A stretch of 49,637 nucleotides of DNA, taken from assembly GCA_029821755.1 (NCBI GenBank), contig JALGSV010000051.1:1-49637 (forward strand). Direction: 5' to 3'. The notes under the pieces were generated by a model. That model ran no database searches and was not told the DNA's origin. It saw only the letters and a list, made by a program, of their open reading frames with translations. The stretch comes from Candidatus Zipacnadum vermilionense. GTDB taxonomy: Bacteria > Armatimonadota > Zipacnadia > Zipacnadales > Zipacnadaceae. Both the position numbers and the translations under genes were made by a program. Below are positions 25,201-34,113 of this stretch, piece after piece. How positions within the stretch are numbered: position 1 is the stretch's first letter; each line of letters opens with the position of its first letter.

Positions 25201-26345
25201 AACTCGGGGACGCGGACGTGCTCCCAGGAGGTGTACGTCTCGCCGTAGCGCTGGGCGACATTGGGGAGGGTGAGCCGGCGCTCCTGCTGGAGGAACTTGC
25301 GGTAGGAGGCGTCGGCGAGGGGGCCGTACTCGGTGAGCAGGTCATACTCGCCGTGGGCGACCTCGCAGTGCGGCTCCATAATGGTGGAGCAGTTGGGGTC
25401 GTCGACGTAGCGCTTGACCCACTGCTGGGCGAGGGCGAGCAGCTCGTTCTTGCCCTCTACTGAGCACCAGGAGCAGAAGCCGGCGGCGCCCATGTGGGGT
25501 TCGTTGACGCTGTGATAGTTGCCGACGTAGCCGGGCATCTTGGCGATGGTCTCGCCCCGATAGTGGTTGGCCCACCAGGGCATGTTGTCGTTGAGGGTGG
25601 GCTGGATCTGGAAGTCGAGGCCATACTTGCGGCAGGCCTCGGGGGCCCAGGTGATATCGGCATAGTCGTTCATCCCGGCGCCGCGGTCGTGCCCGAACTG
25701 GTGCATCCAGTAGACCATGCCGGTCTTGTTCTGCGCCGCCCACTCGTATTCGCCGTCATAGTTGTACGGCTGGGAGAAGTCGTAGCCCGCCGCTTCCAGC
25801 TCGGGGAAGTCCTTCTTATTGGGGGTGAACCAGAGCCAGTTGTACCACGACCAACCGTGCTGGTCCCACTTGTCCAGGTAGGCGGGGACCGAGGCGACGG
25901 GGGCGAAGCTGGCGGTAGCCAGGGAGACGATGGCCGCAGCGGCGGTGGCCGCGACGGCGGGTTGCTGCTCGCCGGCTACCATGAAGGCGGTCCTCGTGGA
26001 GAAACCGGCGAGGACCCAGCCCTGGTCCTGGACGTGCCAGGCGGGGAGGTCCCGGCCGCCGACGGTGAGCTGGGCCGCCGCAACACCGGGGAGAGACTGC
26101 AGGTCGGAGAGGTACTTGGCGTGTAACAGGGCGGCCTTCGCCTGGCTAGCGCAGGAGATGCGAGTGACCGAAACGTTGGCGTTGTCAGCGACCCAGTTCT
26201 CGATGCGCACGGAGATCTTCCCGTAGCCGCGCAGATTGGCGGGCGGGAGGATCTGCGGGGCCTGCGGAGGCTGAGGCGCGGCGAAGGCGAGGCCGGGGCA
26301 GAGAATCAGAACCAAGAGCAAGGCGAGTGCGTGGCGATGGTCCAT
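22278..26345 (-). CDS. Giant secreted glycoside-hydrolase-like protein
   Basis: About 1355 residues. The ATG at 26345 (MDHRHALALL) is preferred, with AAGGTGA seven bases upstream; a TTG five codons earlier is less likely. RHALALLLVLILCPGLAFAA is a signal peptide. Residues 150-350 look like a TIM barrel with HSVNEPHMGAAGFCSWCS near residue 282; an Asn-Glu-Pro of this kind is the acid/base motif in clan GH-A enzymes. AWFRRTVQLPPGW near residue 445 and VFQREFTVPAAWKEGNVYLH near residue 1140 resemble the sugar-binding sandwich of GH2 enzymes. A trimerisation-like Rossmann segment (SRYDLVYDEQTSVMSQELVQ) suggests a relation to GH42. NxxANGVGL appears twice near residues 845-895. Specificity is unknown. 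It lies 73 bases downstream of the next giant gene, so the two may form an operon. Confidence 0.6.
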   Translation of the reverse strand: MDHRHALALLLVLILCPGLAFAAPQPPQAPQILPPANLRGYGKISVRIENWVADNANVSVTRISCASQAKAALLHAKYLSDLQSLPGVAAAQLTVGGRDLPAWHVQDQGWVLAGFSTRTAFMVAGEQQPAVAATAAAAIVSLATASFAPVASVPAYLDKWDQHGWSWYNWLWFTPNKKDFPELEAAGYDFSQPYNYDGEYEWAAQNKTGMVYWMHQFGHDRGAGMNDYADITWAPEACRKYGLDFQIQPTLNDNMPWWANHYRGETIAKMPGYVGNYHSVNEPHMGAAGFCSWCSVEGKNELLALAQQWVKRYVDDPNCSTIMEPHCEVAHGEYDLLTEYGPLADASYRKFLQQERRLTLPNVAQRYGETYTSWEHVRVPELAFFMGGDQDAVDLTGTWKVKYADQEEGQNANLFAPDLDTTDWGEIVSPGHDRQMLLEKKPAWFRRTVQLPPGWVAGHQGEPVYLYLWDLNQRNATRPVLVYWNGKLVATDVREHGIGVTIANLTDELGQDLNELIVYLPQGYLGYRVYIAAHEPVSYPHLGREMNARWVDFRDWQTWTRVDSLRRGLEAIRAVDPHRPISLAAPDSVADYARELAAKYGGFFHNTGYMSAWFGDLHPRMMNSVGLPASAEPGGPASSLAELKKYFALIALEGVNSYNYFIHIGSVMWRADQKAWFDSQQPMIHLLGKYHLPDTRVAGLNGIRCERLKGWPWYRDEASIPNGGYWGADVSGLLKVPADLLSERDVLAGDLSRYDLVYDEQTSVMSQELVQKISDWVEAGGTFVTLAQTGRHTEEEPDTWPIRALTGCDVLWSSKVDEDGQYEWKPFALEPGQQVFDEDFWSKANLTANGVGLKMPGDHEYQRATDDKGQQGLETAGAGGNLAANGVGLQPEGVGIQPLMRWKDDGSLAVGLRQLGKGRVFIVGLKFFDDRPWRGAPQLEAKLVNDILAYCGYQNEDDARVDGRLISGQTKLHDAPWGRHFLSNNGLYNVYLVCNQGKEAADLTLTLPDRVAPRSADRPVPWAWDVAAQKQVAATVDQGRLSWTLAGMQPTDLRAVLVPRGRISQAPAEWLKLQTTWWQGGGVPGKVLTPDTYDYVLNLTDGWTLTATDDQFTAPAGAALDNVSLGPWTYLVKQPVQNAVFQREFTVPAAWKEGNVYLHVSSWFSNTFIDQGRVLLDNQEVRGFNAGAVELMLNDALKPGSRHTIALQIKGGPYSQGLRGSCWLEYEPRPAQEMQLAGQWEPSADALTRGPRVQLPGEFDGRMARANIFLPEDWQDQTVMIHGLTGANSRPLLYVIINGRLIRRHHHIYGPRFDLNLTPYVKFGQPNEIEIVANGPGKVEVTELSLRGYPAGTYP

Positions 26346-26418
26346 AGGAATCACCTTCAAGGTAGCGGCGTTCGGGTCTGAGGCGGAGCACCGGCGACAC
26401 GCGGTGCCACTGGGACCG

Positions 26419-29400
26419 CTACCCCTCCATCCACGGGGCCATGACGACGGTGTCCTGGGCGCTCTCGAGAGGTCGCCGGTCGCTCTGGCCGGGGGGTATG
26501 GTCAGGTTCAGGTCCACCCCGGCGAGGGGCGCGAAGGCTTTGACGCCGGTGAGGTGGCAAGTGAGAGGCTGGTCGGTCGGGTTGTTGACCTCGAGCACCC
26601 AGTTGGCGCCGTCGGGGACGAGGCTCACCCGCGCCTGCGGGTTATCGCAGCGTAGGAACTCTCCCAGGTAGAGCCGGTGGTCGCGGGAGTTGGTCTCCAC
26701 GGTGGTCCACAGGGCGCCTTCGTAGGCGGCGAGCATCCGGACCTGCTTCGTGTCCAGGTCGTAGTAGCCGACGGTGGCGGCGGCGGGGAGGCCGAAGACG
26801 CGGACGGAGAGGTTGTGCGGCAGGTCGTGCTTACCGATCTCCACCTGCGCTCCGCCCTCGGCGGCGTCCAGGTCCAGGAAGTAATTGAGGTTGCGCAACG
26901 ACCCCTGGGGCACCTGGTAGGGGTAAGCGGGTGGGCAGCCGATGCCGAAGTCGCTGGTGAACTTCTCCAGCCAGGCGTTGTTGGTCTGGTCCTCCCAGGG
27001 ACGCATGAAGACCAGGAAGCGCGCCGTGATCTTCTCGCCGGCCTTCACCGGCTGGTTGCCGCCGTCTATGTAGACCTGGCTCCAGCGGCCGCCGCACTCA
27101 TAAGAGAGGTTGTCGCTGAGAGGAATGACCCCCGGCGCGCCGCCCAGGACGTTGGCCTGGTAGACGTACCCGCCTACCGGCAGGCGTCCCTGGCGGCTGA
27201 ACTTGTCCCCCAGCTTGAAGAGCCAACTGAGCGCCTGCCCGCCGCTGTCTTTCACAAAGAGCTGGTCGTACTCATGCTCCGCGTCGGTGAAGTTCATGAC
27301 GGCCAAGTTGAGGCGCTTGAACTGCTGGTCCTGCTTGAAGGTGGTGGTGACCTCGTAGACGATAGCCGAGACCGGCTGGTGGTAGCGCCCGCGGGGAGCG
27401 ATCAGACGGCTGGTGATGTCGGCGAGTTGCGTCGGCTGGGTGAGGCGTGGTGGACCGTAGAACTCGAAGGGATCGTCCTTCGCGTACTGATGATCGCCGA
27501 CGTAGTCGGTGATGCTGCCGTCGAAGCTGGCCAAGCGTTGGGTGTAGCGGAAACACTCCTGCGTGGGCTCCTCGCCCCGGTCAGTGTAGAGGCGCAGGCG
27601 AACCTTGCAGGCGCCGGTGTAGACATCGCCACCGTCGATGCCCTGGATCTTCAGCTCTCTGCGGCGGGAGCTGGAGGGCTCCTCTCCCCCACCGGGGATG
27701 CCCTTGTGGAAGGTGATCTCGATGCCACCGCCAAACTGCTGCAGTGTCTCCTTCTTCTCGTCCCAACTGACCACGTGGCTCATCCCCATCAGCCGGTCGC
27801 CCATCGCCCACATGCGGTCGCCGTCGGTGTAGGTGGCGAGACAGCCGCCGACCGCGGTCCTACCGGCCAGGTCGGTGACTACCGGGCAGAGGTACCACTG
27901 TTGGCTCAGGTTCTCGTCAACGGTGAGGGTGTAAGTCTGGGCCCCGGCGCAGTCGTAGCGGCGGTAGAGGGAACCGTCCTGGGCGTTGAGGAGGCGCAGG
28001 TCTTTGAGCCCGACCTCGCTGGAGGCCTGCAGGCCCAGGCGGAAGCGGTTGCTGCCCGGGCGGAAGGGAGCGCCGTTGGTGTTGAGCGCCATCCAGCGGC
28101 TGAGGCGGGGACCGTTGGTCAAGTAGAGGGCGCTGGGCTGGACGGCACCGGCGCGGGAGGCGTCCACCAGAGAGGCGAGGGAGTCGGCGCGCAGGACGGT
28201 GAGGTGGGCGGCGGCGGCCGCGGCGGCCAGGTCCTGGGGGCGATCCACGCGGACAACGGAGATCGGGTTCCAGGTGAGGGAGTTGGCTTCCATGTCCAGG
28301 TAGCGGGCCAGGCCGTTGTCGACTAGCTTGGTGCCGTCGTACATGTAGACAGCGCAGCCGAAGGTGACGTAGTTCCACCAGGGGTCCACGGGGGCATTCT
28401 CCAGGTTGCCGAAGCCTGCGCCGACCCGCCACTGGTGCTGGTAGACGATGCGGTTGGGCTCCTTGATGCGGCCGTCGGGGGTGAAGTTGTCGGCGGTGGG
28501 CAGGACGCGGACGCCGATATTGTAGCGGTAGAAGCCGATGGTATCGTAGTAGCCAAAGCCGGGGACAGCGAGGAAGGTGGGACTGCCGGCGGCCTCGCAG
28601 TCGGCCAGGAGCTGCCGGAAGGAGGCCTCGGTGAGCTTGCTGGGGTCCTCCAGGAAGACGAGGTAGGAGAGGCCAGCGGCCTGGGCGGCTTGGGCCCAAT
28701 CGGCCACGGAGCCGGAGCCGCCCCCGGCGGCGGTGCGGGCGCCGATGAGGCCCTTCCACTCGGGACCGGGCTGGCCGAAGCCCATTTTGCTCCAGTCAAT
28801 CGGAGTCAGGTCGGGGCGGTTGGAGCGGGCGGGAGGGGGCTGGTGGCCACCCAGGCCGGCCCGGCGGGCGGGCTCAGCCAGCCAGCGGTAGGCATTGAGC
28901 AGCAGGTCCGCTCCGTCGCTGGGGTGGGTGCCGTCACCGTTGAGCATCAGGGCGTCGCGCAGGCCGGGGTGGCCGTAGTTGCCCCAGGTCCAGGTGATGT
29001 ACAGCGGGAGGACCATCATGCGCCCGCTGGCCCCTTGCGACTCGCGGACGCCGACGATCTCCGGGGCGGAGGCGTAGGTCCCGGTCTGGTCGGAGAAGGC
29101 GAACTCCTCCTTGCCGCTGTCGGGACCGTTGAGGTTGGGAACGGTGCGGGTCGAGTCCATGCCGCGGACTAGGACCTGCCAGGACTTGCCATACTTCATG
29201 GGCACCGTCCCCGGCCAGGACCACTCGCCCCACTTGGGCAGGAAGAGACCGCGCACGCCCTCGGTGACGGGGTGGGGAGTGAGGTTGGTCGTCCAGCAGT
29301 AGGTGCAGAGGGGCTGGTTGGCGGCGCTCACCGATACAGAGACTTGCTTGCTGGGGTCCACCACGGCTTCCTCGAGGGATTGGGCGTCGTACTTGCTGCC

Positions 29401-29808
29401 GATCTTGGCGGCCCAGGTACGCCCGCCGCGGCCCTCGCCGAAAGGCACCCAGAGGACGCTGCCACCGGCTTGGTAGTATTCATCTAGCAGCGGGAGGATG
29501 CCTGGCTTGAGCTGGCCGACGATGGTGGAGGGGAGGGCCTGTTCCACGGTACCCATGACCACCACCACGTGGAACTGCTTGAGGAAATCGAGCGGGTAGT
29601 ACTGCGGGTCCCCGGCGCTGCGGTCGGCGTCCACCCAGTACAGGTGGACATTTTCCGCCGCGCAATCGTCCACGTACTTCTGCTGGATGACCCGGCCGTA
29701 GCCGAGGAAGAGCACGTCCACCGGCTCGGCGGCGGAGGCGGCGAGGCCGGATAGGAGCAGCAAAGGGACAATCAGAAACCAGAAGCTGCGCAAGGGAGAC
29801 TTGGCCAC
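26419..29808 (-). CDS. Giant secreted protein with GATase-like N-terminus, unknown function
   Basis: About 1129 residues. The best start is the GTG at 29808, six bases after GGAGG; a longer frame opens at 29850 but would overlap a TATACT promoter hexamer at 29839-29844. SFWFLIVPLLLLSGLAASAA is a signal peptide. PVDVLFLGYGRVIQQKYVD begins a Rossmann-like domain similar to class I glutamine amidotransferase or ThuA-like folds, with YYQAGGSVLWVPFGEGRGG. A middle part (ADWAQAAQAAGLSYLVFLED, then FLAVPGFGYYDT) recalls PHP-type barrels. The last 500 residues are beta-rich. The catalytic Cys of amidotransferases is not evident. Role is unknown; partnership with the downstream hydrolase is inferred from the 73-base gap. 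Confidence 0.55.
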   Translation of the reverse strand: MAKSPLRSFWFLIVPLLLLSGLAASAAEPVDVLFLGYGRVIQQKYVDDCAAENVHLYWVDADRSAGDPQYYPLDFLKQFHVVVVMGTVEQALPSTIVGQLKPGILPLLDEYYQAGGSVLWVPFGEGRGGRTWAAKIGSKYDAQSLEEAVVDPSKQVSVSVSAANQPLCTYCWTTNLTPHPVTEGVRGLFLPKWGEWSWPGTVPMKYGKSWQVLVRGMDSTRTVPNLNGPDSGKEEFAFSDQTGTYASAPEIVGVRESQGASGRMMVLPLYITWTWGNYGHPGLRDALMLNGDGTHPSDGADLLLNAYRWLAEPARRAGLGGHQPPPARSNRPDLTPIDWSKMGFGQPGPEWKGLIGARTAAGGGSGSVADWAQAAQAAGLSYLVFLEDPSKLTEASFRQLLADCEAAGSPTFLAVPGFGYYDTIGFYRYNIGVRVLPTADNFTPDGRIKEPNRIVYQHQWRVGAGFGNLENAPVDPWWNYVTFGCAVYMYDGTKLVDNGLARYLDMEANSLTWNPISVVRVDRPQDLAAAAAAAHLTVLRADSLASLVDASRAGAVQPSALYLTNGPRLSRWMALNTNGAPFRPGSNRFRLGLQASSEVGLKDLRLLNAQDGSLYRRYDCAGAQTYTLTVDENLSQQWYLCPVVTDLAGRTAVGGCLATYTDGDRMWAMGDRLMGMSHVVSWDEKKETLQQFGGGIEITFHKGIPGGGEEPSSSRRRELKIQGIDGGDVYTGACKVRLRLYTDRGEEPTQECFRYTQRLASFDGSITDYVGDHQYAKDDPFEFYGPPRLTQPTQLADITSRLIAPRGRYHQPVSAIVYEVTTTFKQDQQFKRLNLAVMNFTDAEHEYDQLFVKDSGGQALSWLFKLGDKFSRQGRLPVGGYVYQANVLGGAPGVIPLSDNLSYECGGRWSQVYIDGGNQPVKAGEKITARFLVFMRPWEDQTNNAWLEKFTSDFGIGCPPAYPYQVPQGSLRNLNYFLDLDAAEGGAQVEIGKHDLPHNLSVRVFGLPAAATVGYYDLDTKQVRMLAAYEGALWTTVETNSRDHRLYLGEFLRCDNPQARVSLVPDGANWVLEVNNPTDQPLTCHLTGVKAFAPLAGVDLNLTIPPGQSDRRPLESAQDTVVMAPWMEG

Positions 29809-29957
29809 AGTGGACCTCCGGGCGAGAAGGGTGCGAGGAGTATACCACACGCCCCAGAGCGGAGCGAGGGTCGAACAGGAGGAAGGGACCGCCTCAAGGG
29901 GGAATGGCCCTTCTAACTCTGTGACCCCTATTCGCGACTTTTGACCGGAGGCGACCT

Positions 29958-31643
29958 ATGAGCGACGCTCGCTATGCCCTGGGCCTGGACTATGGCACCA
30001 ACTCGGTGCGCGCGCTGATTGTCGACGTGCGCGACGGGAGGGAAATCGCTACCTTCGTGCACGACTACACGCGCGGGGAGGCGGGGATCATTACCGATCC
30101 CAGCAATCCGCATGTGGCGCGACAAGACCCGGCCGACTACCTGGACGGCCTGGAGGTCTGTGTCCGCGGGGCGCTGAAGGTGGCCGGGGAGGAGCCGGAC
30201 TTCGCGCCGGACCGCCTCATCGGCATCGGCGTGGACACCACCGGGTCGACGCCGCTGCCGCTGGACCGCGAGGGAACCCCGCTGGCCTTCCTGCCGGAGT
30301 TCGCGGGGAACCCGGACGCGCTGGCCTGGCTGTGGAAGGACCACTCCTCCGTAGTCGAGGCGGAGAAGATCACCACGCTGGCCGCCGAGCATCGCCCGCA
30401 GTACCTGCACAAGTGCGGCGGCACCTACTCCTCGGAGTGGTTCTGGTCCAAGATCTGGCACTGCCTGAACACCGCGCCGGAGGTTTTCGAGGCGGCCTAC
30501 AGTTGGGTGGAGTGCTGCGACTATGTGCCGGCAGTAATGGTGGGGGACACGCATCCGGAGCATATCAAGCACGGGGTGTGCGCGGCAGGGCATAAGGCCA
30601 TGTACGCAGGTGCCTACGGCGGCCTGCCGGACGCGGAGTTCCTGGCGCTGGTGGACCCGAAGCTGGCGGCGCTGCGGGGGCGGCTGTACGAGTGCGCGTA
30701 TGACTCGTCGGTGGTGGCGGGGAAGCTGTGCCTGCTGTGGGCGGAGAAGCTGGGACTGCCCGAGGGCATCCCCGTGGCGGTGGGAGCCTTCGACGCGCAT
30801 CACGGTGCGGTGGGGGCGGGAGTGGCGGAGGGGACGCTGGTCAAGATCATCGGGACCTCCACCTGCGACATCACCGTAGCCCCGCCGCGGGGGACCTTCC
30901 CGAACGTGCCGGGGGTGTGCGGGATCGTGGAGGGGTCGGTGCTGCCGGGGTACTTCGGGATCGAGGCCGGGCAGTCGGCGGTGGGGGACATCTTCAACTG
31001 GTTCGTTAGCGAGGTCTGCGAGGGCGACGCGAGCCTGCATGAGGAGCTGACCCGGCAGGCGGCGCTGCTGAAGCCGGGTGAGAGCGGGCTGCTGGCCCTG
31101 GATTGGAACAACGGCAACCGGACCATCCTGGTGGACGCGCGGCTGACGGGGCTGCTGCTGGGGCAGACGCTGCATACCAACCAGGCGGAGATCTACCGGG
31201 CGCTGATCGAGGCGACGGCCTTTGGGGCGCTGACCATCCTCAACCGGATGGAGGAGTACGGGGTGTCGGTGGAGCGAATCGTCAACTGCGGCGGGATCGC
31301 GGAGAAGAACGCGCTGCTGATGCAGATCTACGCGGATGTGACGAACCGAACGATGGAGGTGTCGCGGTCGGCGCAGACCTGCGCGCTGGGGGCGGCGCTC
31401 TTCGGCGCGGTGGCCGCGGGCGCCGAGGCCGGTGGCTACGCCACCACCGAGGACGCCCAGGCCCACATGACCGGCGTGAAGGCGCTCAAGTATGTGCCGA
31501 ATCCGGCGGCGCACGAGGTGTATGCGAAGCTGTACGGGCTGTACAAGCGGCTGCACGATGCGTTGGGGGTGAAGGGGACGGAGGATGATCTGAGCGACGT
31601 GATGAAGGTGCTGTTGGATATCAAGGGAGAGGTCTCCTCCTGA
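29958..31643 (+). CDS. araB: L-ribulokinase (FGGY family)
   Basis: 561 residues. It phosphorylates L-ribulose with ATP to L-ribulose 5-phosphate, the second step of L-arabinose breakdown. The N-terminal ATPase motif GLDYGTNSVRALIVDVRDG and the following VHDYTRGEAG are AraB hallmarks. IGIGVDTTGSTPLPLD, KCGGTYSSEWFWSKIWH, and INCGGIAEKNALLMQIYADV (phosphate-binding loop of the second domain) agree with ribulokinase more than with xylulokinase or glycerol kinase. GGAGGCG seven bases upstream fixes the start. Its TGA overlaps the ATG of araD by one base, so the two are translationally coupled. Confidence 0.9.
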   Translation: MSDARYALGLDYGTNSVRALIVDVRDGREIATFVHDYTRGEAGIITDPSNPHVARQDPADYLDGLEVCVRGALKVAGEEPDFAPDRLIGIGVDTTGSTPLPLDREGTPLAFLPEFAGNPDALAWLWKDHSSVVEAEKITTLAAEHRPQYLHKCGGTYSSEWFWSKIWHCLNTAPEVFEAAYSWVECCDYVPAVMVGDTHPEHIKHGVCAAGHKAMYAGAYGGLPDAEFLALVDPKLAALRGRLYECAYDSSVVAGKLCLLWAEKLGLPEGIPVAVGAFDAHHGAVGAGVAEGTLVKIIGTSTCDITVAPPRGTFPNVPGVCGIVEGSVLPGYFGIEAGQSAVGDIFNWFVSEVCEGDASLHEELTRQAALLKPGESGLLALDWNNGNRTILVDARLTGLLLGQTLHTNQAEIYRALIEATAFGALTILNRMEEYGVSVERIVNCGGIAEKNALLMQIYADVTNRTMEVSRSAQTCALGAALFGAVAAGAEAGGYATTEDAQAHMTGVKALKYVPNPAAHEVYAKLYGLYKRLHDALGVKGTEDDLSDVMKVLLDIKGEVSS

Positions 31644-32383
31644 TGCTCGACGACCTCAAACGACAAGTCTGTGATGCTAACCTGTCGCTGGTGAGCAACC
31701 GGCTGGTCATTCTCACTTGGGGGAATGTCTCCGGGCGCGATCCTGACTCCGGGCTAATCGTCATCAAGCCCTCCGGGGTTGCCTACGACGGGCTGACGCC
31801 GGAGGACATGGTCGTGGTGGATATGGAGGGGAATCAGATCGAGGGCGAGCTGAAGCCCTCCTCCGACACGCCCACGCACCTGGTGCTGTACCGGACTTTC
31901 GCCGGGGTCGGGGGCGTGGCGCATACGCACTCGACCTACGCCACCGCCTGGGCGCAGGCCGGGCGGGGGCTGCCGTGCTATGGGACGACCCATGCCGACT
32001 ACTTCCGGGGGGAAGTGCCGGTGACGGAGGAGCTGAGCCTGCCGGCCCTGCGCGGGCCGTATGAGGTGGAGACCGGACAGGCGATGGTGCGGGCCTGCGC
32101 CGGCCTCGACCCACAGGAGATGCCAGCGGCGCTGGTCTACGGGCACGGCCCCTTCACCTGGGGGAGCGACGCCGCCGAGGCCGCCGAGCACAGCATCATC
32201 CTGGAGGAATGCGCCCGCATGGCGGCGGTCACGGAGGGTCTAGCGCCCGCGGTGGGACCGATCAGCGAGGGGCTGCGGGATAGACATTTCCTGAGGAAGC
32301 ACGGAGAGGATGCGTATTACGGGCAGGGGCGGTCGGTCCCGGGAGGTGACAATCACGCCGGATCAGTGGGAGATGGACCATAA
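31643..32383 (+). CDS. araD: L-ribulose-5-phosphate 4-epimerase with extended tail
   Basis: 246 residues. It converts L-ribulose 5-phosphate to D-xylulose 5-phosphate. Class II aldolase/AraD features are all present: TWGNVSGRD, IKPSGVAYDGL, the zinc-binding HTHSTYATAWAQAGRGLPCY, TTHADYFRGEVP with the catalytic Asp, and GHGPFTWG with the third zinc His. AraD normally ends in AYYGQ. Here AYYGQ is followed by 18 extra residues (GRSVPGGDNHAGSVGDGP). The real stop seems to have been lost where the following nuclease gene was inserted. The catalytic core is intact, so activity is expected. Confidence 0.9.
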   Translation: MLDDLKRQVCDANLSLVSNRLVILTWGNVSGRDPDSGLIVIKPSGVAYDGLTPEDMVVVDMEGNQIEGELKPSSDTPTHLVLYRTFAGVGGVAHTHSTYATAWAQAGRGLPCYGTTHADYFRGEVPVTEELSLPALRGPYEVETGQAMVRACAGLDPQEMPAALVYGHGPFTWGSDAAEAAEHSIILEECARMAAVTEGLAPAVGPISEGLRDRHFLRKHGEDAYYGQGRSVPGGDNHAGSVGDGP

Positions 32384-34058
32384 TGAACGCACACGCGAGG
32401 CCAAGAAGGCCGTCCAGGAGGTCCGGGAGATTCTGCACTCAGCGGTTGAAGCTCCCCACGCTCTCGTTTGGGACGAACTCAAGGACACTGCTCCGTTTCC
32501 TGAACCGCCTCCCGCCACGCCCGGATTCGTTCCTGACCACACCCCGTTCCCGGATCCCCAACCCGAGCCACCCAAGCGATCCCGGCGGCCACGGAAGCCG
32601 AGACCGCCGCCCAAGCCACCGCGAGCCGATCCCAGGTACGAAGTGCATCTAGGTCTAGGTGATCTGTTCAATTGGGCAGAAAAGCGACGCAAGGAAGAGC
32701 AAGCGCGTCAGCTGTACGTGCGGGATAGGGCAGTGTGGCTATGTGCGGTATCAGAGCGCGAGGCTCAGTGGCGTCGGATGGTGCATCAACACGAGCAGGA
32801 AGAGGCAGCGCGTAAGGCAGCCTATGAGTCAGATTTGGCGGACTGGCGGCGTCGCCGGGCTCGCCACTTGCAGGAACAGACTGAGCAGAACAAAGCCGAA
32901 CGAGAGCGACTGGAGCAAGAACATGTGAGAGCCGTCGGCAGATGGCAGGCACGAAAAGAGCAGTTCGAGCGCGAACAACCTAAGCGCAATGAATGGGTGG
33001 ATCCGCTTCGGAGCGACTATCTTGCAGGAAAGCCTGAAGCAGTCTCCGCCTACTGCAAGATAGTGCTGTCAAGATGCGCCTACCCAAGGGGGTTCCCCGA
33101 CGAGGTGGAGGTGGAGTACAACCCGGACTCCGGCATAATCGTGGTCGAGCGAGCGTTGCCGGCACCCGAGCAAATACCGCGCCTCAGAGAAGTCAAGTAC
33201 GTGCGATCCCGGGGCGAGTTGAGCGAGTCATACCTGCCGGACAGAGAGGTCACTGCCCTGTATGACGATGCTCTGTATCAGATAGCGCTGGCAACCGCCC
33301 ATGCTCTATACGATGCCGACTGTGTGGGCGCACTGGTCGCGATGGTGTTCAACGGCTACGTAACGGCAATTGACAAAGCCACGGGGAACGAACTGACCAC
33401 ATGTGTCATGTCCGTCCAGATCTCCCGGGAGGAGTTCGCGAGGCTCGACTTGGCTGCAGTGGACCCCAAGGCCTGCTTCAGGCAGCTGAAAGGAGTCGCG
33501 GCGAGCAAGCTGCACGCTGTCACTCCTATCGCGCCTGTCCTGAGCATAAGTCGCGAGGACAAGAGGTTCGTCGCGTCTCACGAGGTGGCGGCTGACCTTG
33601 ATGATAGCAGCAATCTCGCGGCCATGGATTGGGAGGACTTCGAACACCTGATCCGAGAGCTGTTTGAACGTGAGTTCTCTGAGGAAGGCGGCGAGGTTAA
33701 GGTCACCCGTGCCAGCCGTGACGGCGGGATAGACGCGATTGCCTTTGACCCTGACCCGTTGCGCGGCGGCAGGATAGCGATCCAAGCCAAGCGTTACACC
33801 AATCCAGTCGGCGTTTCTGCCGTACGCGACCTATACGGGACAGTTCTGCATGAGGGCGCAACAAAGGGCATACTTGTTACAACCTCGGAATACGGCCCCG
33901 ACTCGTACGAGTTCGCGAAGGACAAGCCCCTTACGCTGCTAAATGGCAGCAACTTGCTTTACTTGCTGCAAAAGCACGGTTACCGAGCCAAGATTGACAT
34001 AGCGGAAGCAAAGCGCATACTGGCGGAGCGCGAGGCGGCAGAGCGGCGAGGAGAATGA
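32310..34058 (+). CDS. Mrr-like restriction endonuclease with coiled-coil N-terminal part
   Basis: Up to 582 residues. The start is uncertain: ATG 32310 (overlapping araD by 74 bases, GAGGAAG ten bases before it), GTG 32346 or ATG 32373 are possible. A Pro-rich segment (PFPEPPPATPG) is followed by long charged helices at about residues 120-230, probably coiled coil. The C-terminal 150 residues are a PD-(D/E)XK nuclease of the Mrr type: MDWEDFEHLIRELFEREFSE, TRASRDGGIDAIAFDPDP with the metal-binding Asp, IAIQAKRY with the Gln-x-Lys, and KGILVTTSEYGPDSYEF. Such enzymes often cut modified DNA. A 60-base sample (32661-32720) is 32/60 GC, against 44/60 in araB (31021-31080), and codon use is less biased, both signs of transfer. 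No partner methyltransferase is adjacent. Confidence 0.8.
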   Translation: MRITGRGGRSREVTITPDQWEMDHNERTREAKKAVQEVREILHSAVEAPHALVWDELKDTAPFPEPPPATPGFVPDHTPFPDPQPEPPKRSRRPRKPRPPPKPPRADPRYEVHLGLGDLFNWAEKRRKEEQARQLYVRDRAVWLCAVSEREAQWRRMVHQHEQEEAARKAAYESDLADWRRRRARHLQEQTEQNKAERERLEQEHVRAVGRWQARKEQFEREQPKRNEWVDPLRSDYLAGKPEAVSAYCKIVLSRCAYPRGFPDEVEVEYNPDSGIIVVERALPAPEQIPRLREVKYVRSRGELSESYLPDREVTALYDDALYQIALATAHALYDADCVGALVAMVFNGYVTAIDKATGNELTTCVMSVQISREEFARLDLAAVDPKACFRQLKGVAASKLHAVTPIAPVLSISREDKRFVASHEVAADLDDSSNLAAMDWEDFEHLIRELFEREFSEEGGEVKVTRASRDGGIDAIAFDPDPLRGGRIAIQAKRYTNPVGVSAVRDLYGTVLHEGATKGILVTTSEYGPDSYEFAKDKPLTLLNGSNLLYLLQKHGYRAKIDIAEAKRILAEREAAERRGE

Positions 34059-34071
34059 ATAGTCAGCGAAC

Positions 34072-34113
34072 GGGCGGCTGTCGCGGTGCGGACACCGCGA
34101 GAGCCGCCCCTAC
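34072..34113 (-). repeat. Strong hairpin, possible REP, between nuclease and isomerase
   Basis: GGGCGGCTGTCGCGGTG (34072-34088) pairs with CACCGCGAGAGCCGCCC (34093-34109) around a CGGA loop, with one internal mismatch. CTACC follows, so the minus strand reads GGTAG before the hairpin, as in the REP copies at 39 kb. It could also end or attenuate transcription ahead of the isomerase gene. Confidence 0.55.

Noticed and set aside
23970-25463. Long open plus-strand frame opposite the giant hydrolase-like gene
   Set aside because: It mirrors the GC3 bias of the real minus-strand gene and its product looks like no protein. The same holds for other long antisense frames, for example opposite the lyase at 2292-3599, opposite the araB gene at 29928-31556, and at 37920-39467.
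32310-34058. Nuclease treated as half of a classical restriction-modification pair
   Set aside because: No methyltransferase or specificity subunit lies next to it; the methyltransferases at 42786 and 49246 are distant and look like an RNA- and a small-molecule-type enzyme.
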